From Clostridium sp. AT4 (GTDB lineage Bacteria; Bacillota; Clostridia; Lachnospirales; Lachnospiraceae), in NCBI RefSeq assembly GCF_001517625.2, contig NZ_LN999823.1:1-47831 (forward strand): a stretch of 47,831 nucleotides of DNA, read 5' to 3'. Shown piece after piece: positions 15,221 to 23,740 of this stretch. The notes beneath the pieces were generated by a model. It was given only the letters and a program-made list of their open reading frames with translations. It was not told the origin of the DNA and ran no database searches. Position 1 is the stretch's first letter, and each line of letters starts with the position of its first letter. Position numbers and translations under genes: made by a program.

Positions 15221-15588
15221 AGTTTTTCTACCTCCAGTGTGAGGAAGCGATAAGGGTAAATAGCCACTATACGGTAATCTGGCTCCTGGCTTCCCGGTAC
15301 ATTAAAACAAATACCATCATCCGCAGAAATCATCGGGCCTCCTTCTATCTGGTAACACACCTTTCCGGAATCAGATATCTCCCTGTACCTGCCGTCAATC
15401 CGAAGGTTCCGTATATTTGACAGCCGCTGTCCATACCTCTCGGCCTGGAGCTTTCCGCCTCCCGGCCATTCCTCCGCCCGGAACGTATCTGTCGGGGCAT
15501 ATTCCATATATGAGCTTCCTTCCGGATCCTTTTTAGGAACGGCTGCCCTGTGGTAAAACTGTCTCACCCTACTGCATTTTAGCCTCAT
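15217..15588 (-). CDS. head closure / head-tail joining protein
   Basis: 123 aa. Contains RQFYHRAAVPKKDPEGSSY, a beta-rich middle and DYRIVAIYPYRFLTLEVEKL at the end. Size and order (after the connector, before gp10-like) match head closure proteins of siphoviruses. It overlaps both neighbours (20 nt with the preceding gene, 4 nt with the next). Assignment is mainly from position. Confidence 0.65.
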   Translation of the reverse strand: MRLKCSRVRQFYHRAAVPKKDPEGSSYMEYAPTDTFRAEEWPGGGKLQAERYGQRLSNIRNLRIDGRYREISDSGKVCYQIEGGPMISADDGICFNVPGSQEPDYRIVAIYPYRFLTLEVEKL

Positions 15589-15883
15589 ATCTTTTGCCTC
15601 CTACTCTTGCCAGACGGTACCGGTTCAGCACATCATAGACCTGTTTCGGGGCGGCATCAAACGTATACGATTCCCCGCCTCCGCTCCGTCCGGTCTCCCC
15701 TTCTGTCCCCATGCGGTTATAAGCAATCAGAGCCAGATCCCGGATGGTTTTCTTTAGTTCCGGAAGTACCTCGCTGCGGTTTGTATAGCCCAGCACAAAT
15801 TCCTCTGCATCCGATAAGAGAAGGGAGAGCAATTCATCATCGCTCTCCCCTGTCATCTTACTTAACCATGCAAGCTGGTCCAT
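15569..15883 (-). CDS. phage head-tail connector protein (gp6-like adaptor)
   Basis: 104 aa, all-helical. AWLSKMTGESDDELLSLLLS then LGYTNRSEVLPELKKTIRDL, followed by ALIAYNRMGTEGETGRSGGG and a short tail. The L-Y-N--EVLPEL----D-A--AYNR-GTEG-----GG pattern is typical of gp6-like head-tail connectors, which form the ring below the portal. Confidence 0.85.
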   Translation of the reverse strand: MDQLAWLSKMTGESDDELLSLLLSDAEEFVLGYTNRSEVLPELKKTIRDLALIAYNRMGTEGETGRSGGGESYTFDAAPKQVYDVLNRYRLARVGGKRYEAKMQ

Positions 15884-16135
15884 TTAATCCACTTCCTTCA
15901 ATACCGCCAGAAGTTCCGCCTTTGTAAGGCTGTTCACTCCCTCGATTCCCTTGCCTTTTGCATATTGCTTCAGCTGTGCCGCGCTCATCTGCTCCAATGG
16001 GATCGTTTCTTCCTCAGGCAGCTGCCCTTCCGGCTGCTGTTCTAAAATAACTTTTTTATATCCTTCCGCTTCCAGACGGGAGCACATTTCTTTCGTCCCT
16101 GCCTCTCTCTCAACGTTTCCTCGGATGTATCTCAT
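15884..16135 (-). CDS. small phage protein with Rho-N/SAP-like C-terminal helix pair
   Basis: 83 aa. The C-terminal 30 residues (SAAQLKQYAKGKGIEGVNSL, then TKAELLAVL) resemble a HeH/LEM or Rho N-terminal helix-extended-helix fold. Proteins of this kind frequently follow the capsid gene in Firmicutes phages; their role is uncertain. The start overlaps the capsid stop codon. Confidence 0.7.
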   Translation of the reverse strand: MRYIRGNVEREAGTKEMCSRLEAEGYKKVILEQQPEGQLPEEETIPLEQMSAAQLKQYAKGKGIEGVNSLTKAELLAVLKEVD

Positions 16136-17064
16136 CAGCCTTTTGCCTCCTTAATGTTCACCCAGATGGAATTTAACCGATTATCCAATACCCAGATATC
16201 ATGGAACCGGCGGTAATTCATTTTCCATGCATCTGCGTCCTGGTTTTTATCCGGGCTAAAGATTTTCATTTTATCCTGCTTGGTGATCGCAATAGGGGTG
16301 GTTCTGGGAAGGACTATAAAATTGATCTGCTTTGCCGATTCTCCCTTCTCGTATCCGCCTTTTTCCTGTCCTTCAGTTGTTCCATCGTTGATCTTAATGG
16401 TGGTGTACATACGGTTAGCCGGAGTTTCAATGATCGGTACGCCGTCTACAGCCGGAACCTTGGTATTGATTCCGCCTTTTGCAAAGTCAACTGCAGAAAT
16501 TTTACCGGCAAGGGCAATTTCCAGTTCCATTGTTACTTCTGAAATTGCATGAATCACCAGAGGGCCGTTGTATCCATTATCCCGGACCGCCCTGATTCCC
16601 TCTTTAATCTTGCGGAGCACAGTTCCCTCTGCCGGAGTATAGTCATACTCAACCAAAGCCCCGCTCTGGTATCCAATGGCCTGCGTAGCAAGGGCTGACA
16701 GGCGGTATGCGTCAATCTCCGGGATTACATGTTCTCTCTGGAATGCTCCCATAACAGAGGATGCCGTTGTCACAAAATTGTTTTCGTTCACATCCATTGC
16801 ATCCAGCTGGAACTTGCGGCCACGGTCCTGAGTCATTTTCCGGGTCTCGTATTCCAGCGTCACGCCGCCCTGAACATAGCCTTTGTCACGGTCATAGTTC
16901 GCCATTCCCTGTACTGTCATCTTGGGGATTTTTACCTCTGCACCACCATTGTAGATTGCCTGCCCGGCATTTGCATCCATCCAGCCTGTAACAGCGTCCT
17001 GGATCGCAATCTTGTCCAAATTGGTCTGAAATAAAGTTGCAGTTGCAAGTGTATTGATTGCCAT
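16135..17064 (-). CDS. major capsid protein
   Basis: 309 aa, directly after the scaffold gene. Distinct elements: TATLFQTNLDKIAIQDAVTG at the N-terminus, KIPKMTVQGMANYDRDKGY, then FQLDAMDVNENNF (the spine-helix region), and VPIIETPANRMYTTI. These match the non-proteolysed HK97-fold coat family with a separate scaffold. It forms the icosahedral head. Start has a good ribosome binding site and an 8-nt gap to the scaffold. Confidence 0.9.
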   Translation of the reverse strand: MAINTLATATLFQTNLDKIAIQDAVTGWMDANAGQAIYNGGAEVKIPKMTVQGMANYDRDKGYVQGGVTLEYETRKMTQDRGRKFQLDAMDVNENNFVTTASSVMGAFQREHVIPEIDAYRLSALATQAIGYQSGALVEYDYTPAEGTVLRKIKEGIRAVRDNGYNGPLVIHAISEVTMELEIALAGKISAVDFAKGGINTKVPAVDGVPIIETPANRMYTTIKINDGTTEGQEKGGYEKGESAKQINFIVLPRTTPIAITKQDKMKIFSPDKNQDADAWKMNYRRFHDIWVLDNRLNSIWVNIKEAKG

Positions 17065-17072
17065 AATTCACA

Positions 17073-17693
17073 TCATCCTTTCATAGCGTTATAAATTTCT
17101 TTTTCCAGCTCTTCCATCGGATCCCCCTGAGGTGCTTTTTTAGGTGGATTTCCACCTTTTAAGCGTTCTTCCACCGCAGCCTGTACCGCCTCCTGAAATG
17201 CCTTTTCCACAGCTAAAATGGATTGATTGCAGGAATCTGCGTCTGTGTAATTTAACACCCCTGCGAGCCCTGCAGGAAGCTTCTTTTCTGCCAGCGTATT
17301 CTTCGCCTGCGCCATCAGCTCTGACCGTGTCACAGCCGCTTCCCGGTCAGCCAACTCCTTCTCCTTTTTCTGCTGCATATACTGCGCTTTTTCCTCTTTG
17401 GTCATCTTAGCTAACTTTTCTGCCTCAGACAGCTTATCATCCGTCAGCGCCTGCCATTTCTCTTTTGCATTGGTTAAGGCAGTGTCGATTGCTTTCTGCA
17501 CTCTCCGGTCAAACTCTGCCTGATAGCCGCCCTTTAACAGATCATCAAAAGAAGGCTGGTTATCCCCTCCTGATCCGTCGGTGCCTGCTCCTCCTGTCCC
17601 ATCACCGCCCTCTGCTCCAGAAGTATTGCCGCCCTCTGCAAATAACTGCAGCATCATGGGAATCCGTTTTGTTTCTAATGTACGTCTTTTCAT
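17073..17693 (-). CDS. scaffolding protein (DUF4355-like)
   Basis: 206 aa. A Gly-rich acidic N-terminal part (MLQLFAEGGNTSGAEGG) is followed by a long coiled coil: RVQKAIDTALTNAKEKWQ, then LSEAEKLAKMTKEEKAQYM. The C-terminus is basic and Pro-rich. The LQLFA start and the TKEEKAQY motif are typical of DUF4355 scaffolds, which guide capsid assembly. GAGAGGAG lies 5 nt before the ATG. Confidence 0.87.
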   Translation of the reverse strand: MKRRTLETKRIPMMLQLFAEGGNTSGAEGGDGTGGAGTDGSGGDNQPSFDDLLKGGYQAEFDRRVQKAIDTALTNAKEKWQALTDDKLSEAEKLAKMTKEEKAQYMQQKKEKELADREAAVTRSELMAQAKNTLAEKKLPAGLAGVLNYTDADSCNQSILAVEKAFQEAVQAAVEERLKGGNPPKKAPQGDPMEELEKEIYNAMKG

Positions 17694-17819
17694 TCTTACT
17701 CCTCTCTGCCCCAGCCCATCCAGTTAAGTCCAAGCCATTGCGTAGTTTAAGCTCATTTCGGAGCATAAAAATAACACCCAGGTCCTGCCTGCGTGTCTAT
17801 GACTAATTCTATGACTATC

Positions 17820-17966
17820 TTAAATCTTTCTATGACTTATTATTTTTTCGCACTTAACGCAGCGCCGGACATAGCCGCCATGCTGGCCGGATGTACGGCA
17901 CCAGTGTTTTTGGTACTGATGGCAGCATCTGCGCTGCCGAAACCATATGATCATTTTCTCAATCAA
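17820..17966 (-). CDS. small Cys/His-rich putative zinc-binding protein
   Basis: 48 aa from a TTG at 17966, preceded by AGGAGGTGAGGCGA; the frame is open further upstream but through a terminator. Residues RRCCHQYQKHW and YVRRCVKCEKI supply two Cys/His clusters, likely one zinc site. Similar C-H-Y ... C-KC-K mini proteins occur near phage terminase/head genes, role unknown. The TGCGACGTCGCA palindrome (17982) lies just upstream of the ribosome binding site. Confidence 0.55.
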   Translation of the reverse strand: MIEKMIIWFRQRRCCHQYQKHWCRTSGQHGGYVRRCVKCEKIISHRKI

Positions 17967-17981
17967 TCGCCTCACCTCCTG

Positions 17982-17993
17982 TGCGACGTCGCA
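17982..17993. repeat. TGCGACGTCGCA palindrome, copy 2
   Basis: Perfect palindrome (14 bp here, GTGCGACGTCGCAC) between the terminator after the immunity-like gene and the ribosome binding site of the 48-aa gene. Confidence 0.7.
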
Positions 17994-18005
17994 CATAAAA
18001 TGGGT

Positions 18006-18038
18006 ATAAAAAACCACCGGCCATTACTGACTGGTGGC
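18006..18038 (-). terminator. terminator after the toxin/immunity pair
   Basis: On the minus strand CCACCAGTCA pairs with TGGCCGGTGG (9 of 10 bp, loop GTAA) and is followed by TTTTTT. Found 25 nt past the stop of the immunity-like gene, inside the late operon. Confidence 0.8.
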
Positions 18039-18062
18039 TTTTGCACTTCTATTGATTCAATT

Positions 18063-18368
18063 TTAAATTCCTTTTTTTCGTAAAAGCTGAATTTCAGTTT
18101 CGAGAACTGACACTTTCTCCCTCTCCAGATATTTCACTGCCCTTCGGCACTCTTCTTTTATTTCCAAAGGTAAATCATGCCCCCTTTTCAATGCCGTATG
18201 CGAAAACAGAATAATATGTTCTGCCCAATCCACATTTTCTTTTCCAGTATTAAAGCACTCATTATACTCGCCTACATACCCCAGCAAACCATCCAGTCCG
18301 CATTCAAGTTCCGGCCACACATCAAATGCATCATCAATATAGTCTTTAATATCTTCAAGTGCTTCCAT
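18063..18368 (-). CDS. candidate immunity protein for the MuF-linked deaminase toxin
   Basis: 101 aa, acidic and helical (ALEDIKDYIDDAFDVWPELE, later CRRAVKYLEREKVSVLE). No known domain recognised. The ATG at 18368 lies inside the last codons of the toxin gene (14-nt overlap) and uses AAAGG 8 nt upstream, so the two are translationally coupled. A terminator follows. Acidic small genes directly after a toxin C-terminus are the usual immunity position in polymorphic toxin loci, here in place of the next head gene. Function is inferred from context only. Confidence 0.6.
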   Translation of the reverse strand: MEALEDIKDYIDDAFDVWPELECGLDGLLGYVGEYNECFNTGKENVDWAEHIILFSHTALKRGHDLPLEIKEECRRAVKYLEREKVSVLETEIQLLRKKGI

Positions 18369-20058
18369 GTTTTTTCCTTTCAACTACATTTAAATGGATA
18401 TTGCTGTCATGCTGCTTAAATTGTTCCAATACATTTTTACAGCTGTCACACATGGGGAAGTCAGACAGCAAGTAAGCTTCTGATATTCTCCCGTCATTGC
18501 TGTCATGTAAAAATTCCATCAGCTTTGCTTCACTGTCTATACATCGATCCCAAGAACCATAAGGTGGAGAAGATGATTTTACGGGAAACGTTTTAAAAGC
18601 TCTTTCTGCTTTAGGTTTTAATAAAATCAGATCAGCAGGGTTTCCCTTATATTTTGAATACCCTCTGCTTACGGTACTCTGTATACTGCTGTTTGCGTAA
18701 TACGTCTTTCCATTAAATTCGAGAGCCGCGGCATTTCCTTTCTTCCCAACACCCGATTTAAATTCATTCCTAAACTGCTGATTTTTTTCGTTTAGCTCCA
18801 CAATCTTTTGGGGAGATACACTTCCCGATACCACATCATACTGGTTAACAATCCGGTATTCATATTTAAACGTGTTCCATTTCTTTTTATCAGTATACTT
18901 TATTTTCTGGAAAGAATCCAGTGATTTTGGAATATCGTCTCCCAAAACTGCTTTGTATCTTTTATATTGTTTTCGGTCCGTGCTGTGATTTTTAACTGCT
19001 GTTTCTTTATACTCAGCCTGAGCTCTTCCCTTCACATTTTTACGATACCACTCATCATACGTCATATTCGCCGGAACCGTAATTGTTTTCCCTGTTTCCG
19101 GATCTCTGGCCCGGCGTTTCATCTGAGCCAGTTCCTCAGCAGAAATATCACAGATGGTTGTTGACCGGCACCACGGATGCATAGGAGGACAATTCTTCCC
19201 TGGCTGCTGCTCTGCAACAGGGAAGCGCTTCCCGTCCAGCCTGCGGCATTCCTCGGAGGTCTTCAAATCCAACGTAGCCACATAAATATAAGTCTCAATC
19301 CCACACTCCTCATACGACAGCATCTCCATCTGGTTTGCAAGATTGCAGGATTCCGTCCGCACCAGCCTGCGGGCATTGCTGGCTCCCTGAGCGTGCTTAT
19401 TGGCAATGATATCAGCTGTTTCCCGGTCAGTGCGACCAGTTACCAAGCTTACAAGCAATTCCTGCTTCAAATCCTTTGCAAGAGCCTGCGTATTGTTCCA
19501 AATTCGTTTCGAGTAATTTTCCCCAGACCACTTACTGTTGATTACAGTCTCAATCATTTTGGGATCAATCAGAGAAAAAGAAAATCCCATCCCTGTACGC
19601 TGCTGGATATCAAAAATGCTTTTATAATACGCCTCATTCGCCAGATCTACATAATGGCTGGTATTCCTCACTTTTTCCTGGTTATAAATCTCTTGCATAG
19701 TAAGGTCGATCTGGTTTTGAAGCTGCTGCAGACGTTCCAGCCTTGCCTGGTAAGCAGGGCTTTCCAGTTCTGCCAGCAGGTCTGCGGCTGTCTGCCCTCT
19801 TCCCGGAACCTTGAGTGCCTGTTTTAGTCCGTCAAGAGAGGTTTTATCCCCCAGTGTATTCAAAAGCCTGTATGCTTCCACATCCGTTAAATGGTGCTTG
19901 CGTTTATATCTCTCAAAAATACGGTCCAGCTCATGGGATATATATCCGGACGCCTTCTGGTACAGCTTTGATATCTCGTCTGCTGTATCCTCTGCTGACT
20001 GCATATATTCAAACATCCGCTGCGCCTGTCGCTTCTCCCAGTATTTCAGGCTACTCAT
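18355..20058 (-). CDS. MuF-type minor head protein fused to a C-terminal deaminase-like toxin domain
   Basis: 567 aa, about 200 longer than a plain MuF. Residues 190-300 are the MuF (SPP1 gp7) domain: ARRLVRTESCNLANQMEM, DLKTSEECRRLDGKRFPV, GKNCPPMHPWCRSTT. Residues about 360-500 are a linker with IVELNEKNQQFRNEFKSGVG. The last 65 have a nucleic-acid deaminase pattern: D508-S-E510-AKLMEFL and FPM-C537-DS-C540-KNVLEQF, followed by IHLNVVE. The E would be catalytic and the two Cys zinc ligands, as in BURPS668_1122-type toxin deaminases. MuF-toxin fusions ride in the phage head and target other bacteria or the infected cell; the cytosine or adenine target is unknown. Confidence 0.78.
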   Translation of the reverse strand: MSSLKYWEKRQAQRMFEYMQSAEDTADEISKLYQKASGYISHELDRIFERYKRKHHLTDVEAYRLLNTLGDKTSLDGLKQALKVPGRGQTAADLLAELESPAYQARLERLQQLQNQIDLTMQEIYNQEKVRNTSHYVDLANEAYYKSIFDIQQRTGMGFSFSLIDPKMIETVINSKWSGENYSKRIWNNTQALAKDLKQELLVSLVTGRTDRETADIIANKHAQGASNARRLVRTESCNLANQMEMLSYEECGIETYIYVATLDLKTSEECRRLDGKRFPVAEQQPGKNCPPMHPWCRSTTICDISAEELAQMKRRARDPETGKTITVPANMTYDEWYRKNVKGRAQAEYKETAVKNHSTDRKQYKRYKAVLGDDIPKSLDSFQKIKYTDKKKWNTFKYEYRIVNQYDVVSGSVSPQKIVELNEKNQQFRNEFKSGVGKKGNAAALEFNGKTYYANSSIQSTVSRGYSKYKGNPADLILLKPKAERAFKTFPVKSSSPPYGSWDRCIDSEAKLMEFLHDSNDGRISEAYLLSDFPMCDSCKNVLEQFKQHDSNIHLNVVERKKHGST

Positions 20059-21430
20059 CTACATCCTCCGGATCTTCGGGCGGCGTATTGCTTCCCAGGC
20101 CAAACATGGTCTGCTGCTGTTTGACAGCTTCTTCTGCCTCCTTTTCTACTGCCGCGAGTTCCTCGTCCACATCGCCCACAAAGGGGATCTGAGAAAGCAG
20201 TGTTTTCCGGCTGACCTTCCCCCACAGATTCGCCACAATCTGACTGATCTCCAGAAGGTTCTTCGGCAACGCCCTGGTAAACGTAGGGGTGATTCCTGCT
20301 GTGTTAACTGTGATCTGCCTGCTCGTGTAAAGCCACCCTGCAAAGATCCTCAGACGTTTGCGAAGCCCTTTTTTATAATATCGGGTTTTAATCTTCGTGA
20401 TATTTTCAAGCCCCAGAAGCTTAAATTCCATAGCCACACCAGAAACATTTCCCCCGAAGCTCTCATCCGTCATACAGGGAATGTGACTGAATTTGTGGAT
20501 ATCCTGCTCGATCGCTTTCTTAAGGATCTCTACCCCAGTCTCATCAAATGTACGGGTAAGGTACTCCGCTTTCGAATCTGCCGGAAGTTCCAGCAGCTTA
20601 TCTTTCTTTATCTTGTCCTTTGCCGTGTTCCCATCCTCATCCACAGCATCCGGATCCCCCAGCAAAGCCCCATAAATGGCAAGGATGGAATCAATAAACT
20701 GCTCCTTATCAGCAATACGGTCGCTCATCAGGGCATTGTATGCGTCAATCAACGGGATCTGAAGCTCATAGTCTCCAATTGCCAGTTTATTGTTTAGATA
20801 CTCAATGATCGGGATTTCCCTCAGATAATGGGGTTCCGGCTCCTCTAAAAGGGCCTGAGGGGTATCTATGGCTTCAATATTTAGTACCCATTTAAAATTT
20901 GGAGTCAGAACAGTGGCAACATAGGTTATATCCCGTTTGTCTGTATCATCTTTCCTGATATAATAATATACCGCAAAGAGCTCCCCCTGCTCGATCGTAT
21001 CGTCATAAACCATGAATGTATTTTCGGGAGAAAGATTTTTCACGGCGAGGATGGTTTTATCTTCCTTGGGATAAATATATTCGTAGCATCTCCCGTAAAT
21101 GGACAGATCCAAACCATTGTCCCCATCGGCCTCGTCCGCTCCGGCAGCTTCTAAAAGATCCGTCAAATCTGCAATATCCGTATCCGATTTATACGAAATT
21201 GGATTCCCAATAAAATAAGCGCTGGCTGTATCACTGATATCTTTTGCATGGTTACAGACCAGTTTATTTTTCCGGTTCTCGGACAGGATCTTATGTTCTC
21301 CTCCGTAATACTGCATCAGGACCCTAAGCTTTTCCGCCTCTCTCCGGTGCTTCATAATCAGAGTGTAAATTGCCCGTTTATCCGGGTTGCTTTCATCCCA
21401 GGCATCCCGGGGCATTGTGTATATATACAT
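20051..21430 (-). CDS. portal protein (SPP1 gp6-like)
   Basis: 459 aa. IMKHRREAEKLRVLMQYYGG near the N-terminus, the conserved NKLVCNHAKDISDTASAYFI segment, IPIIEYLNNKLAIGDYE and the LSDR-ADKEQFIDSIL helix identify SPP1 gp6-family portals. A C-terminal acidic, Glu-rich tail follows. It forms the dodecameric vertex that docks terminase and the neck. The stop overlaps the MuF start (ATGAGTAG). Confidence 0.93.
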   Translation of the reverse strand: MYIYTMPRDAWDESNPDKRAIYTLIMKHRREAEKLRVLMQYYGGEHKILSENRKNKLVCNHAKDISDTASAYFIGNPISYKSDTDIADLTDLLEAAGADEADGDNGLDLSIYGRCYEYIYPKEDKTILAVKNLSPENTFMVYDDTIEQGELFAVYYYIRKDDTDKRDITYVATVLTPNFKWVLNIEAIDTPQALLEEPEPHYLREIPIIEYLNNKLAIGDYELQIPLIDAYNALMSDRIADKEQFIDSILAIYGALLGDPDAVDEDGNTAKDKIKKDKLLELPADSKAEYLTRTFDETGVEILKKAIEQDIHKFSHIPCMTDESFGGNVSGVAMEFKLLGLENITKIKTRYYKKGLRKRLRIFAGWLYTSRQITVNTAGITPTFTRALPKNLLEISQIVANLWGKVSRKTLLSQIPFVGDVDEELAAVEKEAEEAVKQQQTMFGLGSNTPPEDPEDVDE

Positions 21431-21442
21431 AGCCTCTCCTTC

Positions 21443-22873
21443 CTAACTCAGGCCATAAGAGGATTTCTTCTTTATGCGTACCCTCTTATTATTCAGGATC
21501 GTGTAGCAGAAATACCTCACAGCATCCATGGCATGATCGTGCTGCTTTACTGGAGCGTCTTCTCCCCGGTCCGCTGCTTTTACATCCCAGATATAAGACG
21601 CAAACTCCTTTATGGTATTGGTACAGGACCGACTGAACATGATTTTTCCCCGGTTTAACAGGCTCATGGTCAGCCGAATTCCGTCGGTCACCTCATTGGC
21701 CGCCTTAATCGTTTTATAACCGCGCTCATTGAGCTCTGCAGCAAATGAAGTGGCCGCCGGGTCAATAATCACACCCTGTATTGCTGTCCCATCCAGCCAA
21801 GCCTCAAAATCATCCGCATAGGCGGATCCGGATTTCTGTTTTGTCTCACGCCCTGAATGGTAGTATTCACGGATACAGTACCAAATGCCATCTATACCTT
21901 TGTTCCAGAGCAAAAATACTGTTGCATTCTGTGTACCATAGTCACAGCTTACATAGCGTCCTCCGTCAATCAAAAGAGGGGCTATGTCCCGTATTTTCCG
22001 GGTGTGCTTATCCGGATCAAACATATCATAGATAACGCCCTCTGCCATGGCCCAGAGCCCCATGATATAGCGCTTGAAGAATACGCCGGTGTACATGCTG
22101 CGGTATCTGGCTTTGATCTCCTCTGACAGGCTCAGATTATCGTCCATGGTGAAATGGACATACAGCAGCTTTTTAAGATCCGGCTCCTTCCCCGCAGCTT
22201 TTGCCTCCTCGCGGATCCTGGCGACCTTTTTCTTTCCCAGATAGCCGACGGCCTTATCAATCCAGTTTACCTTAAACCAGTGATACGGTCCGTCCGGGTT
22301 GCAGTTAAACCAGTATTTTGAACCAGTTACAGAACAGCGGCCCGTTGCCTGGTTGACGAAACTCTCTGGCATCAACGCCACCTCGTCACAGAACAGGCCA
22401 GCCAAGGTAATACCCTGAATCAGATCCTGGGATCTCTCATCCTTGCCGCCGAAGATGTAGAAGTAGTTCGTGACCTGTCCCCGGCTGATCTCCACCATGT
22501 TGTCGGCCCGGTGATCCACCACCTGGTAGCCCCGGCTTTTAAGCATCAGCTTAAGCCAAAATAAGACGTTACGCCGGAATGACCCGATCGTCTTGCCGCA
22601 CATGGCAAAGTTTTGTCCAGAGAAGCTACTCATAGCCCACATCACAAAGGACAGGGACATACAGACGGTCTTACCGGATCGGATAGCCCCATCTGCTATA
22701 ATGCCGTCATAATCCTTTACAGGGCTGTCCGGCACCCACCATGTCAGGACCTGCTTCTGCTTGCGTGAAAAGGGCTGAAACTTGAAGATCTGAACCTTTG
22801 TCAGGATATTCCGCTGGCCTTTCAGCTTTTCAATCTTCTGTTTTGTCTGGCTGATCCGCTCCTTAATCGTCAT
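21443..22873 (-). CDS. terL: terminase large subunit
   Basis: 476 aa from the ATG at 22873 (GGGGTGA 5 nt upstream); the in-frame GTG at 22882 is an alternative. The N-terminal ATPase has Walker A GAIRSGKT (about residue 63) and Walker B LAGLFCDEVAL. The C-terminal RNase H-like nuclease has acidic residues in YVSCDYGTQN, VIIDPAA and DHAMDAVRYF. It packages DNA by translocation and cleaves the concatemer. It overlaps terS by 11 nt. Confidence 0.95.
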   Translation of the reverse strand: MTIKERISQTKQKIEKLKGQRNILTKVQIFKFQPFSRKQKQVLTWWVPDSPVKDYDGIIADGAIRSGKTVCMSLSFVMWAMSSFSGQNFAMCGKTIGSFRRNVLFWLKLMLKSRGYQVVDHRADNMVEISRGQVTNYFYIFGGKDERSQDLIQGITLAGLFCDEVALMPESFVNQATGRCSVTGSKYWFNCNPDGPYHWFKVNWIDKAVGYLGKKKVARIREEAKAAGKEPDLKKLLYVHFTMDDNLSLSEEIKARYRSMYTGVFFKRYIMGLWAMAEGVIYDMFDPDKHTRKIRDIAPLLIDGGRYVSCDYGTQNATVFLLWNKGIDGIWYCIREYYHSGRETKQKSGSAYADDFEAWLDGTAIQGVIIDPAATSFAAELNERGYKTIKAANEVTDGIRLTMSLLNRGKIMFSRSCTNTIKEFASYIWDVKAADRGEDAPVKQHDHAMDAVRYFCYTILNNKRVRIKKKSSYGLS

Positions 22874-23660
22874 CGGAATCACCCCACAGATCTCCGGCCT
22901 CGGTATTCAGCGCCTCTAAAAATCCATCGTCCTCTATCTCAGTTTCCTGTCCTCCCAGTTTAAGGGCTGCCATATCCAGTTTCATAAGCTCGATCTCAAG
23001 ACGGGCATCATCTACGCCGAAGCGGTGCAGGGAATCAATGGCAGCCTGTTTGCGGGCCTGGACACGGGTCAGAGCATCCTCTATGTTTTGGATCTGGCCA
23101 AGAACTCCAGAGTATTCACCCATATCAGTAATCTTGCCCTTTTCGATTCCAGCCTTGTATTTGGTCACCGTCATTCCAGAAGGTACATTAAGCTCATATG
23201 TACCCGCAATGCTCGATTCTGTTTCAACCTGACGCAGGTTCTCAATCCGTTTCATCATCCGGCGCTCCCTGACGGTCAGCAGCTGGATCTCCTGGAAGAG
23301 AAGCTGCTCCTTGTCATTTGGAACCGCTGCGGCCAGTTGCTTTTCTTCGGGTTCCAAGCAATCAAAAAGGAGAGTCTCAAACTCTCCCGTGGTGACTGCG
23401 TTTTTATTGCCTTCTGGGGCAGCTCCGCCATGGTTTCCAATGGCGTTTTGGTTGCCCGGTTGACCGCCCTTTGCTTTCGCAACGTTGCGTTTGCGCTTAT
23501 GCAACGTTGCATTAGATTTCTCATCCCAGTTATATCGATTCTTCCAGCTCCGGATCGTCCCCACTGGAACCTCCAAAGCCTTGGAAATATCAATCAGTTT
23601 CATACCTTGCAGGAACAGCTCCTTTGCCTGCTCCTGACGTTCATCTGGTGCCCTTGCCAA
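22863..23660 (-). CDS. terS: terminase small subunit
   Basis: 265 aa starting at TTG (GGTGAGG immediately upstream). Residues 12-42 form a helix-turn-helix (AKELFLQGMKLIDISKALEV, then PVGTIRSWKNRYNW), the DNA-recognition part. A Gly/Asn-rich PGNQNAIGN-GG...GNKNA linker, central helices and an acidic end (DLWGDSDDD) that probably contacts TerL follow. Two GCAACGTTGC palindromes lie in the coding sequence (23478-23512), where pac or cos sites often sit. Preceded by a terminator. Confidence 0.88.
   Translation of the reverse strand: MARAPDERQEQAKELFLQGMKLIDISKALEVPVGTIRSWKNRYNWDEKSNATLHKRKRNVAKAKGGQPGNQNAIGNHGGAAPEGNKNAVTTGEFETLLFDCLEPEEKQLAAAVPNDKEQLLFQEIQLLTVRERRMMKRIENLRQVETESSIAGTYELNVPSGMTVTKYKAGIEKGKITDMGEYSGVLGQIQNIEDALTRVQARKQAAIDSLHRFGVDDARLEIELMKLDMAALKLGGQETEIEDDGFLEALNTEAGDLWGDSDDD
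23478..23512. repeat. pair of GCAACGTTGC palindromes inside terS (candidate packaging site)
   Basis: CGCAACGTTGCG (23478-23489) and ATGCAACGTTGCAT (23499-23512), with centres about 22 bp apart, two helical turns. Their position in terS suggests a terminase recognition site, but this is inference. Confidence 0.4.
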
Positions 23661-23698
23661 GCCTCACCACCTCTCATTCGTGTTTGTTTTTTGGTATA

Positions 23699-23724
23699 GA
23701 AAAAGAGCCGCACGGTGGCGGCTC
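23699..23724 (-). terminator. terminator upstream of terS
   Basis: On the minus strand GAGCCGCCACCGTGCGGCTC forms an 8-bp stem with a 4-nt loop, followed by TTTTTC. It ends the small cargo operon and would insulate terS unless antitermination acts. Confidence 0.85.
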
Positions 23725-23740
23725 ATACTACGTTCTGTTT

